64,000 bases of DNA from Pyrus communis. Lineage: Eukaryota; Streptophyta; Magnoliopsida; Rosales; Rosaceae. Positions 47,486-60,469 of the stretch are shown here, in pieces. The translations under genes and the position numbers were made by a program. The DNA lies in the NCBI RefSeq assembly GCF_963583255.1, contig NC_084811.1, positions 18,432,088 to 18,496,087 of the forward strand, read 5' to 3'. Every line of letters begins with the position of its first letter. Within the stretch, counting starts at the first letter, position 1. The notes beneath the pieces are model-generated. The model made no database searches. It saw nothing but the letters and a program-made list of their open reading frames with translations, and was not told the origin of the DNA.

Positions 47486-49177
47486 ATAATATAGGGAAAT
47501 AACCAGAAATATGACATGTTCTTAATCTTGGGACAAAAATAGAACAAACCGGCTATGCACACCATACACAAAACCAAAATTACTAAAATACCGACATATA
47601 AATACTAAAAATCATCAGCCCATTGCATCACTTTTATCATTTAGAAGAAATGGATGTCAAGAGAGCTCTGTGAACTTTGGGTTTCTGGGTTGAGCTTAGA
47701 TCTCTGAGCTCCGATTTCAAAGAAAGGGAAGTCCAAAGAGAGGAAAGAAGAGTGAGCTGGATTTTGGGTTGACCTCATACCTCTAATTTTGAACAAAGGG
47801 ATGGGAGAGAGAGAGAGGTGAGAATAGTGAGCTGAATTTTGTACCATATTTTTTGTTTTGGCCGGAAAGTTCCATTTTTTTCGATAACTAAAGTTTTGGC
47901 AGGTATAGTAAGGTAGGGTGTTTAGTTCCAAGTTTCTTCATCAATGGTTTATGGAATAGATGAGTTGTTTGTAAGATGAATTAATACTTAGAAGTTAATT
48001 TAGGGTTTGTGTTTTATGTTGGGGCTTATGGGTTGTGGAATAAATTTCAAGTTTTGACGTGCTACAAAATTGGGATGGAACAATTTCTATTTCAAGTGTT
48101 CAATTGTAGAATTCTATGAAATTTTCTCCGTAATGTGCAAGTGGTGTGCATATAATGTGCATCACTACATCTTAATATGAGGAGTGGGAATATTCACTAG
48201 TTAGGATGCAAATATGTTATGCTCCGGAATTTAGCGAGTATGACCACAACCTAGTTAGCCTCGGCAATAAACAAAATTAAGAAAAAGCTTAGAGGACGTT
48301 AAGGGTCATGCGTGTCCATGAAATAACGACAACGAGTATCATATTTTCCACGTGCAGGGTTAAGGAGTGATTGATATACGTAACATGACTTTTCAAACTG
48401 CCACTGTAACTTTATATACATAACAATTATATTTTAATTGTATCCACTATACCAATAGGATCCCGTTAAAGTTTCTTATTAATGAGAAAAGCAACTCGTT
48501 GCTCGATCTCCAGTTTTGTGCATATCATGTGCATGTATTATGCATATGGTGTGCTTATAGTGTATATGGTGGTGACGTCACAGGTGATGAAGTCATTTTT
48601 CTAATTTCTAAGAGAGAGCTGTGAGCATATCATGTCTATGTCCTATGCATGTTGTGTTTATGTCGTGTGCATATCACTGGAAATAGATGATTATTAATGA
48701 GATTTCCAAAATCTAGGTTCAGGTCAAAGAATTATAAACTACAGATCTCTAAGGGATTTCCAGAATCTAGGCCCTCACATATCCCCCAATGTCGTTAATT
48801 GCACAATGCACGTCCACAACAAAACCAACGTCATTGCACGTATTGGTACAGATAACAAATTTTAGATTTTCCTTGAACTTAGATGGAGAAGGCGTCCATC
48901 GGTGGAGGGGAGAGAGAGATTGCAACAAAAAAAATGGTGTTTTTAGTTTTTCATAATGGATTTTCTTCGACATCTGAAAATTTTTTTGGACTCCAGATTA
49001 GTTTTGTCCTAGATGGGTTTTGAATGGAATTTTGAATTTGGGGAAGATGATGATTTGAGGAAGAAATCCCTAATCTGCAAGCATGAAATATGTTCATTCC
49101 CCAATCTCCAGATAAATCAAATCTTCCAACTGGGTTGTCCATTGTCTTTCACTAATCTAAGAACATCCAATAAATAT

Positions 49178-49237
<60 letters not shown>

Positions 49238-49412
49238 AAAAAATGGGAGGAAATAACACAAATATACGAAGGCAATTTGGTCATTTCAAGGTGCAAGATA
49301 AATCATATTTCTGTCCGATTGTTGTGCATGACGTGTGCATATTCGAAAAATCCTATTTTAATCCTAAGATTAAGAAAATGTCCTATTTTTGTCTAATTTC
49401 CTTTAATATATG
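47486..49412. mobile_element. Possible DNA transposon with degraded inverted ends
   Basis: The left end (about 47486-47572: AAATAACCAGAAATATGACA, TGTTCTTAATCTTGGGAC) and the right end (about 49327-49412) are inverted copies at roughly 70 percent identity over about 85 bases. The core has repeated GTGCATAT motifs (about 48515-48675), a GA microsatellite and no recognisable transposase. A Mutator-like origin is possible. The target duplication is not found. Confidence 0.45.
49181..49233. repeat. GA microsatellite
   Basis: About 26 GA units. Confidence 0.9.
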
Positions 49413-49647
49413 GAGGAGAAGTAGTATCTACGATCAATTCACCACGCCTGTACAACTAAACCAAAATAAACATGCATTCTCAACTAACAACTGCGTAGCC
49501 GATCAACTAAACCAAAATAAAATTATTGTCCACTGTTTGGGAGCAACGAAAATCAGAATGACTAGTTACCTATTGCTCTGTAACCCGTTTGCGGCGGGCA
49601 GATATCATTATGCCAATTCAAGGCTACCAGTCATAACCCTTGGGCAA

Positions 49648-51390
49648 CTACAGAGGGCCAGTTTTAAGTGCATGGTCCAAATCAGCAATCAGATCATTCA
49701 CATCCTCGATCCCCACAGAAATACGAACAAGATCTTCAGATAGGCCTCTGGCCTCACGCACTGCAGATGGTATGCTTGCATGAGACATGAAGCACGGCAG
49801 GCTTATAAGGGACTTCACACTCCCTGTAATTATAAGCAATCTAAGGTCAGCTTAATTATAGAATTGTTTTGCATGATTTTCACCCAACAATGTTGATGCT
49901 CAAGATTACTCACTAATAGAACAAAACATAAAAACAATAGCATCAGTAATGGTGATGATAATCAAAAGAGCTTTCAAATACACATGTTTTGAATAAAAAC
50001 ACTGCAAATCAACAGTATGTCTATCTACAAGTAATCATGTATTATAATGCATCGCATTATACACGAAGAGATTTACATAGTACACATGCACTAGTCGTGA
50101 GTGCAGTCTGCCTTTGGAATCAGTTTTCTTATTGAACCTTCCCCTTTCATCTCTATTCATATTTAATAGGAAAGACAAACCTTTTTGACACGGTTCTCAC
50201 TATCTACCACTCACAAATATCGGTGCACTATTTGTCAGAACAATGGAAAGCTGATAATTGAGTAGGAATTATTACCAAAACTGACAGTTATACTGAAGTA
50301 TTTGGTAGTCTCGACAATATGCTTTGATAGTGACAATGAACCTGTCAAAAAACTCAATACAGATCCTGCACCCTTTGCCTGAAAGAGGTGTATGAGAATC
50401 TGGAAAAACTGATCGTGTTGAGTTATGAATCTACAATTTTATTGAGGTTCATACCTGAGAATAATGCAAGGCACGTCCAGGGTGACCAGAAAGCCCAGCG
50501 TAATTAACTTGTGTCACTCGTGGATGGGAAGCGAGGAACTCAGCAATTTTTTGAGCATTATCCTGCCAAATGTGCAGAAGCATTAGAAATACAGCAGATT
50601 CTAATCAGTAAAATTTTGGGGAAAGCCAAATCTTTCACAGAGCCTGCAACAAAACTCACTAATCTTTCATTGCAAAAACAGTAGAAAAGAGAGCATTGTA
50701 GTATCTATATCCTAGAATGATAAACGTATGATATCTGAAATGGCACAATTACAAGTGCAATCGAAACTACACCTGTTGCTTCTCAACACGCAAGGCCATT
50801 GTCTTAATTCCTCGTAAACAGACCCAACAGTCAAATGGAGCTAATCCAGAGCCTTCTGCATTTTGTAGGAAATATAGCTGTTTCGCCAAGCTATTAACAG
50901 TGGAAACAAGTAGGAAGTCAGGTATGGATATCTATATCATAGAAAGCCAGCGCCCCACGCATGCCAACAAAAATTTGGGGTCACACCATTCGACAAAACA
51001 ATTAGGACAAAATTGCCCCTCAACCAAAAAATCCAAAAGCAGCCCAATATAATATATCAAATAATGCAAGGGTAATTTGGTAGTTTGATCATTATAAAAT
51101 ATAACGGGAAGAGATAAAAGAATAAAAAAAGTTTTTCGCACACGGATAACAATGTGATTAAATAAGTTGTCAAAGGTCTTTCGCACACAAATAATAATGT
51201 GATTCAATTAAAGGAAAACTAATGAAAAGGGCTTGAAAACTTTTTGAGTTTTAACAATAAGGACAAAATAAAAGGTAAAGTGAATAGTACTATGATTGAC
51301 TTTTTAGTGTAAAAATGTGTTTTTTCGTTAAAGTGAACAGTACCGGGAGCTTTTCGTTAAAGTTCCCTTAAATTAATTGTTAAATGATTG

Positions 51391-51422
<32 letters not shown>

Positions 51423-54400
51423 AACGATGTTATCTACACTAAGGGGAAAGGAGGTGAGCTTAACCTCACAATAAGCTAGCAATAATATAATCCAATCAAT
51501 TGTTTATTAAATATTATTTTCTCTATTCTTAATTTAAATTCTATAGAGACCGATTTTATTATGTGAATTTAGCTGCTTTAATTGGTTTATGAATTATTCA
51601 TTTACTTTAAATATTTGACTTTCCTTTTGTCAATTTACTCATATAAATATATTTAAAACGTGTAAGTCGCACATACTACGCCGTGATTCAAAAAAATACC
51701 TTCTGCACACGCGTGAGCTCGTGCATGAAGGCTAGTAAGACATAAAAGCAATGGTAAAGATAGAGTAAGAGGCTCAACCTATCGCCTTTAACAGCTAAAA
51801 CACCTGCCATGACATCACTGTGTCCAGCAATAAACTTTGTGGCCGAGTGCATAACAATGTCTGGAAGAATGATAGATGAACAAAAATCAATAACAATTGA
51901 AAAGGATTTGTAGTTTGCAAAATCTTGGAAGTTGGCAGCTTATTTTCTATACCTGCTCCGAGATCCAGTGGCTGTGACAATACAGGAGACATTATACTGT
52001 TATCCACTAACACAATAGCACCATGTGCATGAGCCATCTCTGCTATTTTCTGTCAAGGGATAGGCATGAAACAAATTTTTCTTTAGAAGATAGCATCCTG
52101 TTGTACACATCCTAATTTTGTTAACAAAAGAAATTAAGACAGATATTGAAATCAAAGTTATTACAGAAAAGATCAAGAAACTTTATGATGTATATCCAAT
52201 CAATGGTGAAAATCACTAAACGAAAGAAGTGAGCAGCAGTGCTATTGCATCATCTATCAGCAATATGCCCCAGCATCAACGCAAATATAGAATAAAAAAG
52301 AGTTAGGCACTTATTATACTTTGCATTACATTTGGGTGGTGGTGGTGACCCATGGGTCTTGTTTCAAACTTCTATTGAACCCGCAGGCTATTTTCCTTTA
52401 GTTTTCAAGATTTAAGGCCAGAATTTTATATAACCCTTCTACCATACCATAGCACCCCCGAATTGCTCTAGTTACATGCAATATGATACCCATTCAAGTA
52501 GAATGGCCGGGTTGGTTGCTTATCAATATTTTTGTATTCAGGTCATATTTTTAAGAATTGATGGATGAACCTAACACTCTACATGGTACGACTTGTTTGG
52601 TTACTAACGTAAAGCTAATTTAGGGAAATTATATCTATAAATTTATATCCAAGTACATGGAACCTGGGCATAAAAGCACAAAGAAAGTTCCCAGTTGTTC
52701 TTATACAACTTCACTATTAGAGCACAAAGATCAGAAGATTCAAGATTGCCACAAAAATTTAAGCACCACATTGCATATTGGGCCAAGAGTTTTGATGAAC
52801 TGAAAAGCAAGCGCTAAAAGTTTTGGGATGGAAAAATAATATGACGCTCGTAGGACTTGATTAAATAGTATTTATTCAACTTCCATATCGTTGTATATCA
52901 TTTACAAAATTCTATACTCCTAAAGACAAATACTATTGCTTTGCAACATATTTTACAATACAACCTCAAAGGGTAGTTGACTTCCTAGATCATCATAAGA
53001 AAATGGATATTTGTTCACAAACATCATACCAACAATCAAGCATAAAATATTGTCATATATAAAAAGATACTAATAATAATATAAAAAAATCTCCGTCACT
53101 TGTGAGCTTGTCTAGTGGTAGGATATAAATATCTTACACGAATATCAGAAATCATTTGTCGAGGATTGGTGGGACTCTCCAGCCACACAAGCTTTGTCCA
53201 GGGGCCAATAGCAGATGCAACCTCATCTAAATCACTTGTGTTCACTCGTCTGAGTGGTAAATCATTATAATTTCAGAGTTCACTCAAAGTGAATGAATAT
53301 AAGAACAGGAGAAAATCATACTAACTTCACCACAACTCCAGTCTTTGGAACTACTTGTGATAGCAACCGATCAGAACCTCCATAAATGTCGTCTCCTGCA
53401 ACAATCTCCTCACCTAAAATGGCATCATTACCATTGACTATTCAGACAGCTTCCAAAAAGAAATGAAATTTATTTGAGTACTCGCATACAAAACTAACTT
53501 GCTCAGAGCAAGGTCTTAACAACAAAATTTAGTCCAGCTAATGTGATTTCTACAGAATAACTGCTAAAAACCCTACGAACATAAGCTGATTGCAAGATAA
53601 AAATCAGGATTCTTAATCCGGCCTAACTAGCTCAAAACCATATCGCCCAGAACTTTGGGGGCTGCACTTTATGAGTTCAGAGTTCAGGGTGATCTTGTGC
53701 TGCACAAGGACTGGCCCTATTACGGTGCCCATCTGCAGATTTTATTTCAATCATCCGTACCATCTATTTTTCAGGGACAAGTATGACTTATCTTTTTCCT
53801 TCGTTTTTCTTATATATGTTTTATTTGCGTTTTCCCATGTACACTTACATTTCGAACGACCTCAAAGCCTGAATCATTTGTATATACATTTTCTGATAGG
53901 TAAATCCCTTACACGTTTAATTATTTATCATGTTCCAATCCAAGTATCTGATGCATTTTGAGGTGTATTAAGGGAGTACGTGTATAGTGTAACTGACACT
54001 CTTACGTCAATGTAGTAACTAAACTAATCTATACAACATTAAAAGGTACTATAGTTGAAAATAATACCTGTTCCTAAAAGATGAGCAACAGCAGCCAAAG
54101 CAGCCATTCCACTAGTGAAACAAAATGCTCGATCTGCTTTATCAAGCTTTGCCAAAAGGCTGAAATACAAAGGAATGAAAGCTAACAAATGTAGAGAAAT
54201 AAGAATATAAAACATTCAAGAGTTGTCAAATCGACTTGAACAGCATTTAACGTTCAACAAAGTAAAATCAGACCTTTCCAAGGCATCCCGTGTGGGATTT
54301 CCACTTCTAGTATAATCATAAGCACCATTTTCTGTTGCTGAAGGCTACATATTGAAGACATAACTAATATGAAACTCAGTTACAGAATATCATCTAACAA

Positions 54401-55763
54401 AGACATCACAAGCCAGAGATTTCTCCCACAATCAAGAAGCCTTTGAACACATATTCAAGCCTAAAATTGAACAACGGGCACAAGCACCCTCCTCTTATGA
54501 ATGCAAAGAATAATAAGTAGAGAGAAACTTATACAAACATTCAGACATGTTCAAAAATTAGTTCTTTCTTCAACTCGCCTGAAATGGCCTACCCCCTACC
54601 GGTAAGAACATAGCTTGATGCCTTAAACAAGAGAATAAAGTTATGACTTCCATGGTTCCTCACAACAACCCCACACCAGATTCTCACCGTGCATTAAAAA
54701 TACCTCAGATTCATACACATTAGTTCCTACTAAAAACACTCCTACAATAGCTTATCATGTCCCTAAGCAGCATTCAACTTTAATGACTTTAAACTCTTCA
54801 CTACCATTAACAACTATAGCAGTTAGAATAATCATGACCACACAAAACTTAGCAACAAGTCTTATATCTTCATCTCCGTGTGTTACCTGCTTAAACGTAG
54901 CTGTTTGGTAAAGTGGCGTATTCATTGCATCAAACGGATCAAACTTGTTCTCAAAGTTCATCAGCACAGTTGAAATACTTGGCTCTTTCGGCCCAACTTC
55001 TGTGAGATATTTAACAGACTAGCAAGCATGAACTATATATGAAGCATAACAACAACAACAACAACAAAAGAAGAGCCACACAAACCATTTACGCAGTCTG
55101 CAACACCATCAGATATTGCTGAAGTGCTCAGATCCATATCTCTGTCCACCGAACACTTGAATTGAAATTTATTCTCACAGGACAACGTCTTTCCCCTTGA
55201 TTTGGTTGCCTTTGTGAACCCGAAACTGACCCGGGAATCCACAAAGCTTGGTCTGAAATTCCCAGGCGTTAAACCCTAAAAATCCACCAATTAGAACTGG
55301 ATGTAAACCAATTTTAAGGATCCACTAGACTGTAAAATATTGTAGACATTGGACCAATAACAAATGTAATGAAAATACTTGAAATACTCCTAAAAAACAT
55401 CCAAATTTCAGTAAAATCCTAAATTATAAACCCTAATTTAAAACCATTGAATCAAATTCCAAACTGAACCACCTAAACTGGACCATAAATTGAATTTACC
55501 CAAATTAAATCTACTACAGGAATGGGGCAATAAGAAGGCAGGAGGCGACAAAAGTCAGGCGAGTCAGGCGAGCTGGGATGCTAGCTCTCACATTCAAAAA
55601 CATCCGTCCCTAACCCAGCAATAGTTTGTGCATTTTCTCGGCATCCAAACACATATTAAAACACAAAAGCAAGAATGGGAGTGGAAGCACTTACGGCGTC
55701 ATTGGAATCGGCGGCGACGGAGCTGAAGAAAGACCTAAAAGAGAGGGGAGAAGAAGCAGCCAT
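49648..55763 (-). CDS. CBL: Cystathionine beta-lyase, chloroplastic, thirteen exons, 472 aa
   Basis: Exons from the start: 55695-55763, 55086-55275, 54887-54999, 54274-54344, 54068-54159, 53326-53413, 53138-53249, 51953-52049, 51779-51860, 50773-50890, 50455-50562, 50276-50378, 49648-49823; all borders GT-AG and the frame closes. The enzyme splits cystathionine into homocysteine, pyruvate and ammonia in plastid methionine synthesis, using pyridoxal phosphate. K286 in HSATKF should hold the cofactor and D261 in VLVDNS its ring nitrogen. [13 protein letters not shown] (135-147), [11 protein letters not shown] (162-172) and ESPTNP (232-237) are family motifs. The first 85 or so residues, Ser-rich and starting [20 protein letters not shown], fit a transit peptide. 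The C-terminus ([20 protein letters not shown]) is typical. Length is normal for plants. Cystathionine gamma-synthase is the nearest alternative and is less likely. The gene appears intact. Confidence 0.95.
51210..51370 (-). mobile_element. MITE in intron 9 of the cystathionine beta-lyase gene
   Basis: Same family as 9364-9524 but in inverse orientation: AAGGAAAACTAATGAAAAGG ... TTCGTTAAAGTTCCCTT. Upstream, at 51128-51206, a TTTCGCACAC...AATAATGTGATT unit is imperfectly duplicated. Confidence 0.7.
51388..51490. repeat. Poly(T) tract followed by short dispersed repeat
   Basis: About 27 T are followed by AAAATAAACGATGTTATCTACACTAAGGGG and AGCTTAACCTCACAATAAGC. This resembles the sequence at about 10682-10760 (poly(T), then ATTATCTATACTAACG and TTAAGCCTCATATGGGCTAGC), so the two may be the ends of one retroposon family. 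Confidence 0.45.
52050..53137 (-). other. Large intron 7 of the cystathionine beta-lyase gene
   Basis: About 1.1 kb, AT-rich. No recognisable element or coding region inside. Confidence 0.6.
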
Positions 55764-56012
55764 TGCTGTTGGTTGAGAAAATGCGGAATGTAGGATCGGT
55801 GGAAATGGGAACAGTTTCCGCCATTCGCAGGGTTGTACTTATAAGAATATATTCAGTAACTGTTTCACTCAACGCGTGTGCAACTGCAACTACAAATCCC
55901 TTGCAACATCACGGACTCGTGGAGTATGTGAAATGTGAAATGTGGACAACGTGCCCGTGTCGAATCTTTCAATACCTAATAAGAAAGGGGCACTCTAAAA
56001 ATCCTATTACAT
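55764..56012 (-). promoter_or_regulatory. Upstream region of the cystathionine beta-lyase gene
   Basis: Only about 250 bases separate the ATG from a copia LTR, so the promoter either lies in this interval or extends into the old LTR. No clear TATA box was identified. Confidence 0.4.
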
Positions 56013-56260
56013 TGTTGGCATAATTTACCGAACAAAAGGCCAAAGAGAGAGGGTGCAGCACATAGAGAGAAGAGAGATGTGTAATTGTGATATGTGTATT
56101 GTATCACCACATCGTGCCTTTATTTATAGTAGTAAGGAAGGTTAAATCATTACCCATAAACTCTAATAGGATAATATATAATCCTAGAGAATATTCCAAT
56201 GTATCTCTAGATACACTAGGATTTATACAATCACATTCTTAATCTAATAGGACTGCAACA
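56013..56260 (-). mobile_element. 3' LTR of the second copia element
   Basis: 248 bases between TGTTGGCATAA (+ strand left end) and GACTGCAACA (right end). A CCTTTATTTATAGTAG motif (about 56118-56133) lies within, and the complement could act as a weak TATA region. Confidence 0.65.
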
Positions 56261-57261
56261 CTCCTCCTTGAGTGTGTAAAATAAAGGCTCAGTGGGAAAA
56301 ATGCTCTTAATCGTAGGAAAAAGAGTACATTAAGATCAACTAAGTATACTTCTGGATACTCTCCCTAAGTTTGATAGAACTTCCAAATGAGAACTATAAG
56401 CATTGCATATGAATAGTTAGGCATACCAATTCCTCGGACAAGCTTCTAGAAGGTTGACTTCGGTAGTGACGTCGTGTAGAGGTTGGCAAGGTTGTTTGGG
56501 ATCGGCTTGCATGACTTCAATCTCCTATTGCTTTATTGATGTAGATGTAGACATAGACGTAGATGTAGACTCAATATGTCTTGGTGTTGGCTTATTTGAT
56601 GTATCATGTCTTGGTCGGGTTGATACATGCGGCATAGTCATCATGAATCATTGTCGGGACTCAACGATGGATGAAAACAACAAGTACTTCGAATATGCTC
56701 AACAAGAGATCTCAACCATGTTTCACATGTGGCATAGTGAAGTAAGGTGAGTCTTGGAACGATTCAAAGATTTCGTAACTAAGGTCATATCGTGGACCTC
56801 CAAGATATTGTGATATCCCTAATGGTAAAGACATAACCATTCGAGGATGTGCCTTGTGTGAGTTTGATAAGTACCATGCGTCAACGTAACAAATAAGGCA
56901 AGCATCATTCTGAGGATCAGGGGGTGAATCCGCTCGAGATGCGTTGGGATTAGCCCAAATCCGTAGTACATTTCAGGGTAAGGGAAAAACGTCTTTAATA
57001 CCAATTCAATGGTTGCATGTAAGCGCAGTGCTGCATCTTTATCAATAGGTCAACAATGAAAGAGATGTCTTATCTAACACAATGAGTTAAGTACAACAAA
57101 TCACAAAATTGAACTTAGATATGGAATTTCAGATTCCATAACCTCTTCAAGGATCTTATTTGCATATAGTGTATGGAAGATCATAGGTTTACTCAAAGGT
57201 AACACCTTCGGGGTGTAGTTTGACTGGTAGATCAAAGTATCGTCAAAACAATGTTTTAACT

Positions 57262-57456
57262 TCAAGTCAAGGCATAAACAAGTTTTCCAAGATCTTTCAT
57301 CTCAAATTTCATTTTTAGATGCGAGGCAATTTTCTCAAGCTCTTCTAGAGTCTTAGTAAGATTCATGTCAACGACATAAACTATAACTTTAGCAATTCGG
57401 AATATGACTTCATAGTTTAACACACAAGGGCATAATTCATATCCCTGACTGATCAA
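57262..57456 (-). pseudogene. Copia reverse-transcriptase fragment
   Basis: A 64-aa open frame contains VIVYVVDMNLTKTLEELEK, the usual YVDDMNL catalytic box with its first Asp changed to Val, then MKFEMKDLGK. Stops lie on both sides. Confidence 0.75.
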
Positions 57457-57750
57457 ATAATCACTTAGACAGGTATACCATATCCGCCAGATTGCTTCAA
57501 TCCGTAAGTGAACGCCTCAAACGAGTTGAGAGTGTTCCGTGGTTTGGAATTATTTGAGTCAGTCTATGTAATTCTTCAGGAACTTACATGTCAATCTTTG
57601 TATCAATATCTCCATGGAGAAACAATAACCGCATTTCATAATGCTGCAATCAATCACATGGTGTTTGAGAGAAACCTAGCACCGTAATATGTGCATCATA
57701 TTGCACTATTTCATTCATCTCATTATGCTTCATTTCCCACTTGTAACACA

Positions 57751-57830
57751 ACAAGGTTACCTTGGGCAGTGTAGGAATGATATGTCCAAAACAAGGTTAC
57801 CTTGGGCAGTGTAGGAATGATAGGTCCAAA
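57751..57830. repeat. 40-base tandem duplication
   Basis: Two adjacent copies of ACAAGGTTACCTTGGGCAGT plus GTAGGAATGATAKGTCCAAA, differing at one base. Confidence 0.85.
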
Positions 57831-58309
57831 CACACTTCGGTAAGGAATTTAACCTGGATTGTAATTTGGGTTATCCAATCAGTTTATGTTGTTGCTAATC
57901 AACGGAACACGGTTCGATATCGTCACTTTTCATTTATGTCAATAGTTACATATAAGTGAAAACATCATCGATGCTAATCTCATTCCAATTCCATTATCTC
58001 ATCCAAACTAGTATACTGGACTAAGAACTTCACGTCTCGGGAGTAATTCGGATTAATCTCATGAGATGGAAATGATTGAGACTACGATCAAGTATAAAAT
58101 CATTTTGTTCTGTGATCTTCCTCTTTTAGGGAAGTGAATCCTATCAACCGAGTGATCTGTCATGGTTTAGGCCAAGATAGATTGATTGGCTATCCACGGG
58201 TGTACCGAACTATCCAACATGAGCAGCCAAACCGTCCAACAAGAGCAGCATACCCTTCGGGGGTGTTGACTTGACATCCTTTAAGTATGTCTATCCTTGT
58301 AGGCATGTT

Positions 58310-59611
58310 TGATAACTCATGTACTTCATACATTTTATACCATCCATTCCTAGTCTCTTTGTGATATTTTTGAGTTAAACTGGTTGCGTTTACTCTCTTT
58401 TGTGTTAATGTGCAGTTAACTGTATTTTAGAGCCATTTGAGGGTAAATAAGGCAAAATGGTGTTGAAAGTGGAGAATTGAATGTGGATTATGATGTAGAG
58501 AGAGATTCAAAGAGTACAATTGAATATGGAGATGAATATGGCACTTTAAGAGACCAATAACAGCAAAAAAAACTTCTGAAATAAATGCTCCATTACTAGG
58601 ATGTCTTGGCATTCTATAAAAGCCTCTTAACCTTAGAAAACTGAGAGTTTTAGCCACATTTAGAGAAGCTCCCCCTTGGGGCCGCCTAAAGCTCTCTCTC
58701 GTCTTTTTCTTTGGCCTTTCTTCAAGAAACAAAATCCTTTCTCCATTCACCATTCGCAGCCACCAAAGAAACCACGCAGCCATGCTGATCTTAGGAAAGT
58801 TCAACATCAGAGTTGCTTCAAGGGGGTTTCTTCTATGAACTTTAATTTCACTTATGTTGTTCTTGATATTTATATATTCTGTAATCATGTTGTGTACCTA
58901 AGTTCATAGCTAGGGATTTCGATGTGGCCTTGCAAACCTACTCTATGTTATTAAGTTAAAGTATTCAAATTACCAATATGTGTTCTTGTTTCATTCACTG
59001 ATTTTATAGTATTATTTGTTTATTAATCTTAATGTTTGATCACCATTAGGGCTGCTTATGAATTATTTGATCGAGCTTATAGTACACATCATACTTAATC
59101 TTGGTGGACATGTGAATGAATGAAGAAACTGCTATGCATACATCATGCCATATGATTTCTTTGGTTCTTTGAAGTTTTCTTGTTCTTAATGGATTCTTAA
59201 TTGGTAATTTAAGTGGAACATCACAACTAGGTTGCAGATTAAGAGTACTTGATCACAACCACACATCAAATGGATGATCATAAATAAGTAAAAATTAACC
59301 GTAGTTGTAGATTGGAGAGTTGATGCGTTTTGACTTAAATTTCATGGAATTAGCTTGTAATGGTGAAATCGGTATCCCTAGTTCCATTCCCATTGTTTCT
59401 GAATCAATCTATCATTCATCTTTATCTTGTCTTGCATTTTAAGTTACTTTAGCTTCCAAAACAAAAATCTAAATTCAGTTTTTATTTTCATTATTAGTGA
59501 GGGTTCACATAGAGCTAGTAATTTGTAGAGTTCTAATCAGTCCCTGTGGTTTGACACCCTTACTTGTGCCATTATACTATCCTTATATTTGCACTTGAAA
59601 GGAGCACAACA
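58310..59611 (+). mobile_element. Solo LTR inside the second copia element (TSD ATGTT)
   Basis: Starts TGATAACTCATG and ends GAGCACAACA; flanked by ATGTT (58305-58309 and 59612-59616). It is 1302 bp with no internal region. Orientation is not certain and is given as +. ORFs within it are unconvincing. Confidence 0.75.
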
Positions 59612-60072
59612 ATGTTTGTAGCTGGTATATGATCTCGTCACTTTAGCTAGTTCAGAGGAATCATCTGGAGCAACATTCTGAAAGCTATAATTCATCACAC
59701 TTGTGCGGGTACGAGGATCTAGATGAGACATAGTGGGGGACATCCACACAAATTCGCACTATTCTATAGGAATGTTGACATTCTTATCACCCCATAACGG
59801 CGGGAAAACTGTGTCATTGAAGTGATAATCCGCAAATGAGCGGTAAAGAGATCGCTTGCAAAGGCTCTAAGAGAGCTAGTGTGAAGGAGAATCGTAATCG
59901 ACAAACATTCACATCCTTCTTTAAGGACCCATGTTGGTACATTGCGGCGGCACAACTTGGCACATGGAATGCACACCCAAAACATGTAAGTACGAAATGT
60001 TAAGTTCGTACCCAGTAACCAATTGTAACGTCGAATAGGTGATGGGTGCATATTTTCATATATTTTTGTCAT
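59612..60072 (-). pseudogene. Copia pol fragment (connector region after integrase)
   Basis: An open frame of 102 aa (59764-60072) aligns by eye with the copia region between integrase and reverse transcriptase: the PCAKLCRRNVPTWVLKEGCE part corresponds to a frame-shifted PPQ...KMGPQRRLGIYVG stretch, and SDLFTAHLRIITSMTQF to the DLFTARFADCHFNE motif. It belongs to the same copia element as the reverse-transcriptase fragment across the solo LTR. Confidence 0.6.
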
Positions 60073-60080
60073 ATACTTCC

Positions 60081-60469
60081 TTTGGATTTTGTATATATGA
60101 ATGGGTTAAATGCACTAATTATATTATTTTAATTTATAGGCATTCAATACCGGAGTTATGCAAAAAAAAAGAGTGGAAAACAAGCTTTTCGGGTGTCTAG
60201 AGTAATTCCAGTGGAGCACGATCCTAACTAGCTGTGCGAAGACATGTGCATTACAACAAGAAGATGAAACCAAGCAGTTTTGGAATCAAATAGACATGGG
60301 AATGCTTGTCACGCCCTGCCCTAAATTATTTGCTTTATTTTGGGAAATAATAATATTAGTGATAGGCACAAACTAAACTCCAGTTTAGTTTGCTACTATT
60401 TCTTTTATCTTACTTCTAAATCTCTAACCAATTTAATTCCTATAAAATTAACCATGTTTTTGGTGTGAA
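60081..60469. other. Unassigned repeat-like sequence
   Basis: Includes CTTGTCACGCCCTGCCC near 60306, the look of a gypsy LTR border, and a palindromic AAACTAAACTCCAGTTTAGTTT at about 60371-60392. No gene. Confidence 0.35.

Larger units (their letters stand above)
56013..60080 (-). mobile_element. Second copia element, decayed and truncated, with a solo LTR inside
   Basis: On the - strand the 3' LTR (56013-56260) starts TGTTGCAGTCC and ends TGCCAACA. A purine tract, AAGGAGGAG, adjoins it internally. Internal pol fragments are a reverse-transcriptase piece (57262-57456, KVIVYVVDMNLTKTLEELEK and FEMKDLGK) and an integrase/pol piece (59612-60072). A solo LTR (58310-59611) interrupts the two. The 5' part and 5' LTR are missing; the element breaks off near 60080. 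It is the upstream neighbour of the cystathionine beta-lyase gene. Frames are heavily broken. Confidence 0.7.
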
